Part shown: piece after piece, positions 44,253-56,260 of the stretch
Numbering within the stretch: the stretch's first letter is position 1
How the letters are laid out: the number at the start of each line of letters is the position of its first letter
Notes under the pieces: generated by a model
The model's input: the letters and a program-made list of their open reading frames with translations, nothing else
Database searches by the model: none
Told to the model about the DNA's origin: nothing
Program-made: the position numbers and the translations under genes
Assembly (NCBI RefSeq): GCF_029962835.1
Contig: NC_080573.1
Span: forward strand, 92,437,501 to 92,501,500
DNA from: Magnolia sinica
Lineage: Eukaryota; Streptophyta; Magnoliopsida; Magnoliales; Magnoliaceae
DNA length: 64,000 nt
Reading direction: 5' to 3'

Positions 44253-47200
44253 CTGCAAATACCCCTCTCAACAGGTTAAACACAAAAACACAGAACAAAC
44301 ACAGAAGACAGGAATTATCAAAGGACATGAGAGTACCAATAAAGGAAATGGTAAACATGTGTAACTCAAATGTCAAAGGACATGGGAGTAGCAAGATAAT
44401 TTTGATGCAGATCCAAGGGCCACCATAAGCTGAATTCTTGGACTTCTCATTTTTGCTGATTTCAACATTTGGAAGATTAGCAGCTACTTCTAGGGCCTGT
44501 TTGGATTTGCAGAAATGTAAATTGAGGAAATGACATTTCCACTATTGCATGTTTTCCTATTTCCTAGAAAGTGACATTTCCACAACTTTCCATGGCCTTC
44601 TTTGATAGAATAATAATGTACATAAAACGCCCAAAATCATAACTCGAAATCACAGGAGAATTCCACATTTGGTGTAGTGAAAATATAGCTCCTTCCAAGT
44701 TGAATTATTTAGACATATCTTTTTATCTAATATGACTTTCAATTAAAAACATTATTATACAAATATTAATTATACAGGGTGCATAAACACATAGGGACAA
44801 ATAGAAATATGTGGAAGCTACATAAATAGAACATAAATAGTAATAAAAAAATAAAAGATAAAGATAAATTAAGGTTTTCTTTAATAATAACTAGGCATCA
44901 TGATGAGTTTAACTCAACAAGTTTCTAAGAACAAAAATGAAAATAGAATTTGCTTCTCGGAAAGATTCTACTAGATAATTCCTAAATGCATTAAGATCAG
45001 GAAAATCAATCAATCATGAATTCATGATTTCTATGACCTTTGCATATATAGACTTGACATGCACAAGAAAAAGAAAAACATCCATGGTGACTACTTATAG
45101 AAGCTGGCGTGTTTATTCCACTTCAAAATATATACCTTCTACACCTACATCAGCTTGCTGGTGTATTGCAGTCCTGGTGCTAGTTTCACCATGGCCCTTG
45201 CAAATGGAAAAATAGTTTAAATAAGTTTTTCCCAAAGAATGATACTAATCACAAGAAGAAAATTAAAAAGTTGAATTTCATTACCAAGCCTCACATCCAT
45301 TACTTCGTCCATTCAAGATGGGACATCAGTGGTAGAACGGATGGATTATCTAGTCCAAAAAATAGTTTTGATAAGTTTTTCCCAAAAAATGCAAATAAGA
45401 AAGGAAGACATTCTTGTACCTGTGTCATTACATCATCCATTACCAACATTTGTATCTTACTCAACAAGTCAACAATGTACATGTGCAAAAACAAGAGACA
45501 ACGTCTGGTTAAAGGCATGACTTGTTAGTGAAATTAAAAAAAATAAAAAATAAAAAAATAAAAATAAAAATTGAAAAAGGTAAATCAATATTGTTGAGAG
45601 CAAGTGTATAGAAATTAACTGGGGTTTAGTAACCTCAATCCGACTAATTTTGTGTGTTCCCTACATAACCATTTTCGCTCTATTTTCATACATCAGATCA
45701 AAATGTAAAATAAACAATACTTTTTATGTGTTGCACAGCCAGAAACAAGAACCCTGATGAACCAAAAGAAATTCAAGTCATGGCATCTCCCTCGAGCAGC
45801 TAGTAGTTCAAGAATCATTACATGCCAAAATATCATAATAACTCCAGGCTTCCGACGTAAAAATTGCTAAAATCTCGAAAAGAAAAATCCTCAACAGGCT
45901 ACCCATAATCATTTGCAAAGCCACCATGGAGAAACTATAAATATAATCTCTTTCGGTGTTGAGGATCGTGGAACACTTGCACTCAATTCAAGAATGTCCA
46001 TTGGAAAGAACAGAAAAACATCCAAGTTTTGATGAAAGAATGGCAACGTGCAAATAAATCAAGTGTCCAATGATAGATTACATGCACATTGAGTTTTTTT
46101 TCAATAAGTTCTGGCACTTAAAAAAATAATAATAAAAATCTAATGCAATAAGCTTCAGCACATTCCATAATGAAAAAAATTCTAACGCAATAAGCTTCAG
46201 CACATTCAATAATGATGAAAGTTAGAGCTGGCAAAATGAGATGGTGTAAGTACGATCATCGTGCAAAAATGAGATTGAAAAAGGTACAAGAAAGAAGAGA
46301 TTTCATCTACCATTGTTGGTACAAAGGTTTCGAGGAGGGCAAACGAGTCGCAGGCCATTCTTCTTTACTACATGATCAAGATCATCATGCATATGACCTA
46401 TCCACATGTCAATAAAGGAGCAAAGACTTGAGATGCAAGAGACCTTTTGGTAGGTGAAAGAGGCAGCCAATGGTTTCACTGCCAAAGACCAAACATTTAT
46501 AGAATTCCATAAGCCAGCACTAGCAAGTAACCCAATCAGACCACAAATTGATGTCCGGGCACACACAATAAATTACAAATATACTGGGTAAGATCGAGAA
46601 GTAAACAATGTTACAGACATTCTGCATGGTGCATGGAAAATTTGATGGATTTACAGTAGAACCATTTCTCCCACAGTACCATTATTGTCTTTTTACAAAG
46701 TCTTAAATTAACACATTTGAGCATTTTGATACAACATAGGAGTAGGCCCCACAATCTGTCCGATCAAAGGTTTGGACCCCGCATTCTACCTGGATGGTTT
46801 TATGGGCCCTGATAATGGTTATTAGGTCATACCACTCTATTTGAGAAAAAGTACATAAAAACATGTACAGTATAGAGATGTGAGATATTTACTTACATAT
46901 TTTTAGATTCAATTGTCAGCCTCACTTGAGTCTTCGGACCAGCATATGAAAATTTGCAATCCTTGTGTTGTTGCATTGGGGTCTATCGAACAAAAAATAA
47001 AAAATAAATTTAAACTCAGTATACAAGTCAAAAGATCAAGCTCAAATAGAAGCTGAGGACGACAAGAAAGGATAGTGTAATTGTTAGCAGGACAAGTTAA
47101 GCCAAGAGGTAAAGCATTGCACCATGCCTAGCTACTGGCAGTACAATGGAGCCTAGTAGTATTTCTATTAGAAAATATTATACAGAAGGTGGATGTCATC

Positions 47201-48225
47201 GGTTTCACAAAATTAACCATGAGAGAAACAAGATATATATATCATCAACCATGTACAAATTAAAAAATAAAATCAAGAAAGAAAAGAAAGCAACTTCTGA
47301 GACTTAGAAAACAGTCCCAAACATATGTAGTCCTTAATGCTTATGACCAAATTAACCTCACTGAATGAGGTGCTGCTATGGAGTACCGTGAAAATTTTTC
47401 CCAAAGCTGGTTGTAACCCACGATGATCTGTAAGCTTGATGCTACAATCAATACTACTTGAATTACTCTCATGGTTTGTGTAAATCTCTAGATGTCAGAA
47501 ATATTTGGATTAATTTTACCATGCTGTTAACTTAAGGATACGAGAATACCAGCTAATTACAATTCCGAATGGAATAAATAGACAAGCAGCTACAATGATC
47601 TGATTTGGGAGCATTATTGAGTAGTGATAAATGAATGTTCAGCAATTAAATTCGATCAAGCATCCAAATGCATCCGAAAGTAGAATTTCTCTAGGAAGAA
47701 AAAAGAGGCTTGCACAAAAATGGCCTGCTTGTTTCAGCTCTTAGATAATTAGATAATTTTTCCATTTGGAACTAGTGTGCCGCTCCCAATCACGGAGTGT
47801 CCTTTTCTCTGCCTGGCAAGAACCACACCGACATACAACTCTAGAACAAGAATGCAATAAATATTAATAAGTAAATGGAATACATCTCCAAATCAAAATG
47901 CAAAGCACATGAATATTACAATTAGTATAACATTTGAAAAGCAAGGTATCAAACTCAGGACTTAACTCAGACCAACAGGTCACAAATTAAGCAGACCCAA
48001 GGAAATCAATTTTAGCTGGGCAATTCTCCTTTTTAGTCGTGTACAAAAAGACAAAAGGGATTCATAGAACTTGGGGAAAAAAAAAATGAAACATTTGAAG
48101 CTTACAAGTGGAGACTCAGAAAGTATGTGCCTTCCACACCAAAACACACAACCGTTATCTCGTTGGGTAGCACGAATGGCCCATTGTTGTTATTAGATCT
48201 GTTTTACAAGTTCAAACATCTATTA
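44253..48225. other. CACTA-2 interior, mostly non-coding
   Basis: No gene assigned. Weak minus-strand blocks are 47735-47800 (acceptor TTGCCAG, encoding AEKRTLRDWERHTSSKW) and 46400-46560 (SICGLIGLLASAGLWNSINV). Either could be a captured exon. A-rich simple sequence lies at 45535-45575. Confidence 0.35.
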
Positions 48226-48864
48226 GTCAAAAAGCCCATTTACAACTCGTGGAAGTATTCCTTTTTTCTGTCCATCACACTCTGACATACTTGGTCCCTG
48301 CTTCAACATGAGGACGTTACTAGATATCATCTGAATTGAAAGCAAAACAGTTCAAAATACACCACTATTTTTTTTTTTAGGATGACTCATTAAACAACCC
48401 ATTCATGAATACAATTTAATCACTTCACCTCCAAGCTGTATGTCTTCCCAGCTCCAGTCTGTTCCAAATGCATTATTTGAAGGTTACAATTTGTTAGTAT
48501 GACATGAAAGCTTTACATTACTTGCCGAAACAAACAAAACACAACATCTATCAGTTTTGCTTTTTTGTCAATATGAATATGGAAGCTACATATTGCTCAC
48601 TGGATGCATATTTTGTAGCCTGGCCTCAAACAGTACAGGCAATTCAAGGATATATCTTCGCACTTGCATACATGTGTACTACAGTGCATGCATGTTTGCA
48701 GTCATGAATTCATGCATTTACAATATGAAAAACTACAGTTAATGACAGAAACATAAAAAGAAAATGTTGGCAACCAGAGCAAGCATCATTTCAATTAATT
48801 TCTATCAACTTGCAGCTTACCTGTCCATAAGTAATGATTGTTCCATTTATTGCATTAATGGCAT
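48226..48864 (-). pseudogene. Kinesin motor-domain fragment, three consecutive exons
   Basis: The minus-strand exons are 48821-48864 (44 bp, AINAINGTIITYGQ, donor CAG|GTAAGC), 48429-48458 (30 bp, TGAGKTYSLE, acceptor GGAACAG, donor GAG|GTGAAG) and 48226-48297 (72 bp, GPSMSECDGQKKGILPRVVN). Phases are compatible and splicing would place GQTGAGKTYS, the kinesin ATP-binding P-loop, intact. The order and the CDxQKKG.LPRVV signature match plant kinesin-1-type motors. The third block runs into TAA TAG after GLFD. The upstream microtubule-binding and downstream switch exons were not found. Confidence 0.87.
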
Positions 48865-48869
48865 CTGTT

Positions 48870-49570
48870 TAGGAATAAAATTTTCAAAATTACATACAAT
48901 GCAGTAGGCTCAGACTGCATAGAAATCAACCAAAATGCCAAGCAAATCATAATTGCATTTATGATTAATTATTAACATGTTGACACTGCTACATGGTTCA
49001 AATAAACAGTGGATATCTAACTCATGCTGTAAAACACCATATAATGTATCGGAATCTCCTACTTGTGATCCACCATTTACACCCACTCTCACCGATTGTG
49101 CACATACTTTCTACTTTGGTAGAAATGGAGCCCAGTGAAATGTTAACAGAATCTATACTGCCCATCATATGCGTTGCCTCAAAAAGCCCAACCCACCAAA
49201 AATCAGAGGTTTGCTAAGCCTGTACATGTGTATGGACCTGTGCATCTACACACCAATGCATATGAGAATGTAACAAACATGTGCAAGATCTGACTGGTTC
49301 ATCAACTGTGTTGGAACGTGTAGATACTATGGTTCTAAATCAGCCCAATCGTCAGATGGAACACGTCAGATGAAACATATGTATGGAGAAAAAACAATAT
49401 TTAATTTTGTAGCTGTGGCCAACCTGATAAGGGAGCCTGCTAGATTTAGCAGATAGAGAATCTACAGCGTGACCCATCTGTTTGACTGGTTGGGCTAGAG
49501 AATATATAGTGTGATCCACTTTAGCATGTGCATTGGCGTGGTGGACAGGGTTTTACACACATCCGAGAGA
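48870..49570. other. Spacer between kinesin and transporter fragments
   Basis: No exon recognised. Contains GAGAATCTACAGCGTGACCC and related AGAGAATATATAGTGTGATCC, a small local duplication (49455, 49498). Confidence 0.4.
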
Positions 49571-49579
49571 ACTAGGCAG

Positions 49580-49874
49580 GAAAAAAAAAAAACCCCGAAC
49601 CATGTATATGGTATGCTGTGCATTTTTTACAGCAATGCTACCATTCTTCAGTGACATAAATAGTATGGTAGGAGCTATTGGGTTCATTCCATTGGACTTC
49701 ATCCTCCCCATGCTCTTATACCACATGACGCACAACCCTCCCAAAACTTCTCTAACCTTCTGGGTCAATGCTTCTATTGTTGTTGTGTTTACTGGCACTG
49801 GAATCTTGGGCGCCTTCTCTTCTGTAAGGAAATTGGTCCTCAATGCTAAAAAAATTCAAGCTTGTCAGCAGTGA
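49580..49874 (+). pseudogene. Amino-acid transporter (AAAP, GABA/LHT-like) last exon
   Basis: On the plus strand, opposite to the other captured exons. The frame encodes [40 protein letters not shown], a last membrane helix ([20 protein letters not shown]) and RKLVLNAKK before TGA at 49872. This is the C-terminal quarter of AAAP permeases of the GABA transporter type (LPFFGDI..VVGAVGFIPLDF.LPML.YN). No upstream exons with the other helices were seen, so it is a 3'-end fragment with perhaps its own 3' UTR to about 50300. Confidence 0.88.
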
Positions 49875-50640
49875 TGTTGTGGATTGATCAACAGACTTTT
49901 GTCTGGAGTTGTTTTTTCATGGCGGTTAATGTACTCATGCCGGTAGAATCTCTTACAGTTACACGTGGTGCAACTAAAAAAATGGTGTGGTGCTGACGGT
50001 GAACAAATTGAATTTTATGAACTGAAGTTGGAGTTAAAATTCTATTGTATTGAAGTATGCTGTTTGGTGGGCCATTCCAGTTTATTGTCATCTCGCATGT
50101 TTTTGTACACTACTTTTGTGAAACCATACATGAAAGATGAATTATTTGAAGAGAATTAAAGTTCTAGGTTGGTTGCATGATGAAAGATCAAGATCTGGGC
50201 CATACATGAAGGGCGAGCTGTGATGTAGTGACGCAAGGCAGGTTGTGAATGGATTTATGGAGGCCAAAGATCGAAGGACGAGATGCTACTATCATGAAAT
50301 TTAAATAACAAAAATGACAGATTCAAATGGCATTATTTAAATACAAAGTTTACTGTTTATTCTGGTTATACATGGTAGAGATAATCGTCCGCAATTGTGC
50401 AAACAAGTGCACATGAAGCAATCAGCACCATTGATATTCAATTGTGCTTGATCCAAACCATTCATAATGGTTTCTTCAATGCAGATAGCATCTGTACCAA
50501 AAGTCCAAATTCGAAGATCATAGCTGTACAATATGTGGCCTTTCCTGGTTGAATGCAAACAGTTGCCCTATTCAATTTTAACCATATCTTTTTTCCCCAC
50601 TAATCAAGGGTTAGGATTTCCTTTCGGGAGTATCTTTCGT
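49875..50640. other. Probable 3' flank of the captured transporter gene
   Basis: Non-coding. No repeat ends recognised. Confidence 0.35.
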
Positions 50641-50649
50641 GCACAGGCC

Positions 50650-51260
50650 ATCCACAGTAGGATCCATAATACCTGAACAATGGGCCCCATACGCTTGTAA
50701 CCCTGTCTTTCACGGGAGCCGTGCGCGAGGGCTGTTAGGCAAAGTTTTGGATCAAACAAGAAACAGCTGTGATTGAACGCCTACCATTAGAAATTTCTCA
50801 AGGTCACAAAAGTTTTGGATCAAGCTGATGTTTGTGACCCCAAAGAAGATTTTAATGGTGGGGTTCAATCATCACTATTTTCCTATGGTGTGGTCGACTT
50901 GAAATTTGGATTTTTTTTTTTTTTTTTTATCTCACCCTAAAACAATAGTTTAAAAAAATAGATAAATGGTGTAGATAACACGTGCATCATTGTGGAGTCC
51001 ACGTATCACCGTCCAATAGCCACATCAGGTGTGAGACTCTGTAAGGCCCATATGATACATGGGTTATGTCCCATTCATTCATTTTTTTTTTCCCAATCAT
51101 TTTAGGGCAAGTGGGCGCACGATGGGAAATATTTGAGATAATAACATCCACTATCGAAACCTTTCAAGCCTATCGTGATGTTTATTTGTCATCCAACCTA
51201 TTCATAACATTACATAAACCTAGGTAAAAGGAAAACACAAAGAACATGCTCTTGTGAGGA
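50650..51260. repeat. Two partial GGGCCCAC-family elements
   Basis: 50760-51020 holds GAACGCCTACCATTAGAAATT, TTTTGGATCAAGCTGATGTT and an end with TAACACGTGCATCATTGTGG. 51040-51250 holds the opposite half with a CATTCATTCATTT block and ATTTGTCATCCAACCTATTC. Confidence 0.6.
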
Positions 51261-51699
51261 GGTGATTGGCAAAGAACATGCCAATGTAACATGGATGTGC
51301 TAGATCCAGGCCATTCATCAGGTGGGGCAACCTATGAACATCCCCTGGTGCAAAAAAATAACGTGAGCCACTATCCATTCATCAGATTGGGCCACATCAG
51401 TATGAGAAAAATGGACTCCAAGAAAATGATCAACGGTCTATATTCAACATACAAACATGATCCACCTGATGAGTGAACCAGCCTGATTTTTGGGCCAAGG
51501 CATGTTCTTGGTGGGCCCACCTGAGACATACACATGACATGATGGCACGAATCCCATTAAGATTTCTATACATCTGATGTATGATGCATGCAACGGTCCA
51601 TCCATTATTTACCATTTTCTAATTCATCTTCCTCTACAGCTTTTGAGGAAAATACTTCACAAGAAGTGGGCCCGACTTTGATCTCTAAACAGGAAAAGA

Positions 51700-51960
51700 A
51701 CACCAAAAACAGCAAAATAAAATAAAATAAAAACAAATAAAATTAAATAAAATAAAAATAATCACCATGTAAGCCTTATTCCAATTAATTGGGGATAGCT
51801 ACAGGAAACCTATTCTACCATTCCAATCTATCAAGGGCCAGACCTCTACTTAAGAATCACCCATTTGGAATCACCCATTTGGAATAACCATTTGGAATCA
51901 CCCATTTGGAATAACCATTGGCGCTGGGGTTTCCAATCATGTGGGTTCCGAATCCAGGGG
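51700..51960. repeat. AAAAT-rich tract and 17/15-bp TTTGGAAT tandem repeats
   Basis: (AAAAT)n-like sequence at 51713-51760. Then ATCACCCATTTGGAAT and ATAACCATTTGGAATC units alternate five times at 51853-51920. Confidence 0.8.
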
Positions 51961-52037
51961 GTTCCGAATCATGGCGCTGGGAGAGAGAGATTGAGAGAGA
52001 ACCACCACTATCAATCGATTTAGAGAACCACCACTAT

Positions 52038-52043
52038 CAATCG

Positions 52044-52092
<49 letters not shown>
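52038..52092. repeat. (GA)n microsatellite
   Basis: Pure GA run at 52048-52091. A duplicated ACCACCACTATCAATCGA(T/C) lies just before it (52000, 52026). Confidence 0.95.
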
Positions 52093-52402
52093 ATTACCTG
52101 ATGTACGTGAAGAGATCGACAGGAAGAGAGGTGGGAGAAATCTCTAGGGCCGGCGCTGGGAGAGGGACAGACGGAAAGGAGATTGGATGAGAGGGAGAGA
52201 GAACAGGGGTTCCTCGTTTCAGGGGACGTGGATTTCGTGCTAAAGGAGGCATGCTAACCTACGCACGTGCGCACCTTTGCAAACGTGTTATTTGTGTTGA
52301 ATCCGAACGGTCCATAAGATGTATAATCCCATGAAATCTTAGGGGGTGAATTTTCACCCTGATCTAAGATTCTGGTGGGCCATAGAAAATAGAAATGCAA
52401 AT

Positions 52403-52665
52403 CAAGGAAGAAACTGTTTGCATATTTCATGGCCAACTGAAGTCTTGGTTCAAAGTAAAATTGATAGCAGTAGGTTTTATGAAGTTCTGCTGCATGTGGG
52501 CCATTCAGATTTTAGAGACTCAAAATGTGTGATGAGTTCTCAAGGAAGAAACTGTTTGCATATTTCATGGCCAATTGAAGTCTTGGTTCAAAGTAAAATT
52601 GATAGCAGTAGGTTTTATGAAGTTCTGCTGCATGTGGGCCATTCAGATTTTAGAGACTGCAGGTC
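52403..52665. repeat. Tandem duplication, 138-bp period
   Basis: AAGGAAGAAACTGTTTGCAT starts at 52405 and again at 52543. The copies share the next 120 bp or so (for example CTGCTGCATGTGGGCCATTC) with a C/T difference in GGCCAA(C/T)TGAAG. Confidence 0.92.
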
Positions 52666-52721
52666 AGCATTCCACGTGCTAAACCCTTTCGCAGATAAGT
52701 TCCTGCACAAGGATGCTGGGT

Positions 52722-53146
52722 GGGCCCCAACATGACGTACGTGTTTCATCCACGCCGTCCATCTATTTTTCTAGATAATTTGATGGTGTAAGACCAAAAA
52801 TGAGGTATATCCCAATCTCAAATGGACCACATTACAGGAAACAGTGTTGATGGACCATTAAAAACCTTTTGGGGGTCATAAAAGTTTTGGATCAAGCTAA
52901 TCTTTGGTTTTTCCCTTCATATGGTCATGTATTACCTAATCAATAGATTGGATGTCAAATAAACAGTACAATGGACCTTAAGATAGATTTTAATGGTGGA
53001 TATCCAATCGCCATTGTTTTCATGTGGTGTGGTCCACCTGAGATTTATGTCCCATTAATTTTTGATATAAAATTGTAAAATAATTTGAAAAATGGATGAA
53101 CAGAATAGATGAAACATGTACATCATAGTGAGCACTGACCACCAGC
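52722..53146. mobile_element. GGGCCCAC-family long inverted-repeat MITE, near complete
   Basis: The left arm GTGGGCCCCAACATGACGTA and CGTCCATCTATTTTTC is mirrored by the right arm GAAAAATGGATGAACAG and TACATCATAGTGAGCAC. About 425 bp, non-coding, with the family landmarks TTTTGGATCAAGCTAATC and GGTGTGGTCCACCTGAG. Confidence 0.8.
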
Positions 53147-53227
53147 CACGAGGCTAGTGGCAGGGGGAGTAGCTATTCTGTTTCCTGCCAAATGAAGGAG
53201 ATGAATAGTTGGCTTACGTCAGCAAGT

Positions 53228-53670
53228 TATGTGGGTCCCATCGTGAGGTATGTATTATATCCAAACTATCCATCCAATTGGCGAGCTCGTCGTAAGGCTT
53301 GAGACAAAAAATAAGACAGATTTAACCATCAAGTGGACCACACTGAAAAAAGCAATGGGGGATTGAACGTCTACCATTGAAACCCTTTTGGGGGCCATAA
53401 AAGTTTTGGATCAAGCTGCTCTTTGTTTTTTCCCTTCATAAGGGCTTGTATGATCTAAGTAATAGATTGGATGTCAAATAAACAGTATCGTGGGCGTTAA
53501 GAGGATTTTAATGGTGGATATCCAATCAATATTGTTTTCCTATGATGTGGTCCACCTTAGGTTGATATTCCTATCATTTTTTCAATCAAGCCCTAAAATG
53601 ATCGGTAAAAATGGATAAACATAATGGATGAAATACATACATCATGATGGGGCCCACATAACACCGAAGA
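53228..53670. mobile_element. GGGCCCAC-family long inverted-repeat MITE, near complete
   Basis: Left arm TGGGTCCCATCGTGAGGTATG, right arm CATACATCATGATGGGGCCC. The interior is close to 52722-53146 (for example TAATAGATTGGATGTCAAAT). Confidence 0.8.
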
Positions 53671-53724
53671 CTGGCCAACAGGCGGGTGGCAGGGGACTAG
53701 TCTATCCGTTCCCATCAATTCTGG

Positions 53725-54545
53725 TATCTGTGGTGCGGTCCATTTAATCTTTAGATATGATTCATTTTTTGAATAATTCTCTGAAATGATCTTGAAAAAT
53801 GGATGAACAGTATGGGTTGATCCCAAATTTTCAGTAAATCCAAAACTCAAGTGGACCATGCCACACGAAACAATGTAGAATAATGATTTCCACCATTGAT
53901 ACCTTCCTTGGGTCTACAGTAATGTTTATTTGCCATCCAACCTATTAATAATATCAAATATATATAAATGAAGAGATAACACAAACATCAGCTTGATCCA
54001 AAACTTCTATGGCCTCCAAGAAATTTTCAATGGTAGAGGTTCAATCACACTATTTCCTGTGGTGTGGTCCACTTGAGCTTTGGATATGTTTCATTTTTGT
54101 TCTTTAGACCTCAAATTATTTGTTAACATGAATAAATAGAGTGGATAAAATAAATAAATAACGGTAGACCCCGAAGAGTTTACTCTGGTAAGGGTAATGA
54201 CTAACTTAAATGTAGAAGGGTTTCCTTAAAACATTCATAATCATATATTGGGCTTACCTTAATGTGATTCATATATCCAACCCACTCATTATGTGTGTCC
54301 CACTTGGATGAGGGGTCAGACCAAGTTTTAGCCATATCCAAAATTCATGTGGGCCCCACCAAGTGCTTTTATATTTTTTTAAGATGTCTTGACATGGTTT
54401 TAGATGGTATGGCCCACCTGAGTTTTGTTTACGGATGATTTTTGAGATATCTCATAACCTAAAGGGGACACATTAAATGCACGGTGTTGATGTTCGACAC
54501 ACATCATGATGAGGCCCACAAAACTTACTAACATCAATTCGTAGG
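53725..54545. repeat. Further GGGCCCAC-family copies, partial
   Basis: 53740-54180 keeps CTCAAGTGGACCATGCCACA and TTTCCTGTGGTGTGGTCCAC. 54240-54540 is a different subfamily ending ACACACATCATGATGAGGCC. Confidence 0.6.
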
Positions 54546-54829
54546 TTCTCGCGAGGTTAATAAGTTGGGTCACAATTTTGACAATAATATTTATCCCAGT
54601 TTATATATATAGTCCATTCACTCTAATTTATTGATCAATACCCTCAATTTGACTAGTTACTCGCCCCAATCAAGCTAGCTACATGTGAGAAAGGTATTGT
54701 GAATACAAGACTGATCAACAATTTGAGTGAAATTTGATTTAAACATATGAAGTTATTTACTCTTCAATCTGGACTAATTCGATTGTCCAAAAACGGTTAA
54801 ATGTTCAATTAGTGGATGTGCCTAATAAT

Positions 54830-55760
54830 TTATTAAAAAATATTTTTTTTCACAAATAAATTTCAATTTTCATTTAAAAATTACATTTTTTTCAAAATGT
54901 ATATTTTTTTACTCTAAATTTTTCTTTGAAAACTTTTAACAAAATATCATTTTTATTATAAAATATTTCAAAAAATAAATTAAAATACAAATTTTGAATT
55001 TTTATTTTCAAAATATCTTAAATTTTCACAATTTTTAATTTTTTTCCCAAATATTCTAAAATGCCGATTTTTTTTTTTCTTCAAAAGCATCATGTTGTTT
55101 TCAACTTTTCAATTATTTTTTTAAAATTATATATATATTTTCAAAATCTTAGTGTTTTTATAAATAACTTTTTCTTTTAATTTCGAATTTTGAACATTTT
55201 CAATTAATTTTCAAAATCACAAAATTTTTCAACTTATTGATTTTTCGTTTCAAAATGTTTGTTTTTTGATAAAGTATCAATTTTTTAATATCGTTTTATT
55301 TTAAAATTTTCACTTCTCCATTTTTTTAAAAGCATTTTATTCGAACTTGTTAATTTTTATTGAACTTCACAAATTTTATTTTATTTTTTTTCAAATTTCA
55401 AACTCTCATTTTTTTTAAAAAAAATATTTTCATTTTTCAACATTGTGAAAATTTTCACATTTTTAAAAATATTTTTAATTTTCTTTTTCAGGATATTATT
55501 TTTTCTCAAAATCAAATGCTTTTTTTTTTTTTTTTTCAAATTTATCAACTTTATAAAATATTCTTTTTTGTTCCCACAAAATAGATTTTTATTATATCAC
55601 GATTTTTATTTTTTCAAAATCTATTTTTTTTCTCAAACATTGTTAAACTTTTTTAACTTCTTAATATTCTTTTTCATGTGATATTACAAATCATTTAAAT
55701 ATTAGTTTTAAATTAAAAAATAAAAATAAAAATTCCACTCATTTGATATAAAAACAAAAT
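54830..55760. repeat. T-rich low-complexity tract
   Basis: About 930 bp of mainly T and A with TTTTCAAA and TTTTTTCAAAAT themes, bordering the right subterminal region of CACTA-2. Its open frames encode only Phe/Ile/Lys-rich strings and are not genes. Confidence 0.85.
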
Positions 55761-55924
55761 AAATTTTCTTTTTGCATTCAATCAATTGTTAAAAAATAAT
55801 CTTAGATACAAATATGTACAATTAAACCACTGAAATTCTATTAAAAAACAATTATTAGACTACAAAAAAACTTAATTTTCCACCATATTCTAAAAAAATG
55901 AAAAAAATAATGTCAAGGCAAAAG

Positions 55925-56260
55925 TCCTTTTACGACGATCCGTCGCAAAAGCAACTGAAAAGCGCGCCATTTGGTATTTTGGGTGGGAATTTGTGACTAT
56001 TCATTTTCCGTCGCCAAATCAAAATTTGCAACGGATTTCGTCCGTCGCCTAGTTACAACGGACAAAAATCCATCATAAATCAAATTTTAGCGACGGATTT
56101 TGGTCCGTTGCTAAATTCTGCGACGTTCGGACTACGATATTTGAGAAAGACGAGCTTAGCAACGGACTTTTTCCGTTAGCGACGGATTAAATTCGTCGTT
56201 AAACCAAGAGATTTTTGCGATGGACGAAGTCCGTCGAAAATTGGCCATTTTGGCGTAGTG
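55925..56260. promoter_or_regulatory. CACTA-2 right subterminal and terminal repeats
   Basis: At least eight TCCGTCGC/GCGACGGA motifs, with paired inverted units such as TAGCGACGGATTTTGGTCCG TTGCTAAA. The end is GGCCATTTTGGCGTAGTG. Confidence 0.85.

Larger units (their letters stand above)
42962..56260. mobile_element. CACTA-2: Pack-type CACTA transposon carrying gene fragments
   Basis: The left end is CACTACGCCAATCGCC; the right end reverse-complemented is CACTACGCCAAAATGGCC. TAC flanks both sides (42959-42961, 56261-56263). Both subterminal regions are full of GCGACGGA/TCCGTCGC motifs. No transposase was recognised in 13.3 kb. Cargo includes a C3HC zinc-finger exon, three kinesin exons and an amino-acid transporter exon. 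Later GGGCCCAC-family insertions occupy much of 50.6-54.5 kb. The subterminal repeats differ from CACTA-1, so the two elements belong to different families. Confidence 0.87.

Noticed and set aside
20823..50300. A single large minus-strand host gene with nested transposons in its introns
   Set aside because: The identifiable exons come from unrelated proteins (carboxypeptidase, QCR7, C3HC, kinesin), one transporter exon is on the other strand, and two pairs of CACTA ends with target duplications enclose them.
54830..55760. Phe/Ile-rich frames in T-rich DNA
   Set aside because: Low-complexity sequence; no domain or splice context.
20048..56260. One giant CACTA or Helitron spanning both cargo regions
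   Set aside because: Ends, subterminal motifs and duplications pair separately (AAT and TAC), and 279 bp of host LTR lies between. No Helitron TC...CTRR hairpin end was seen.
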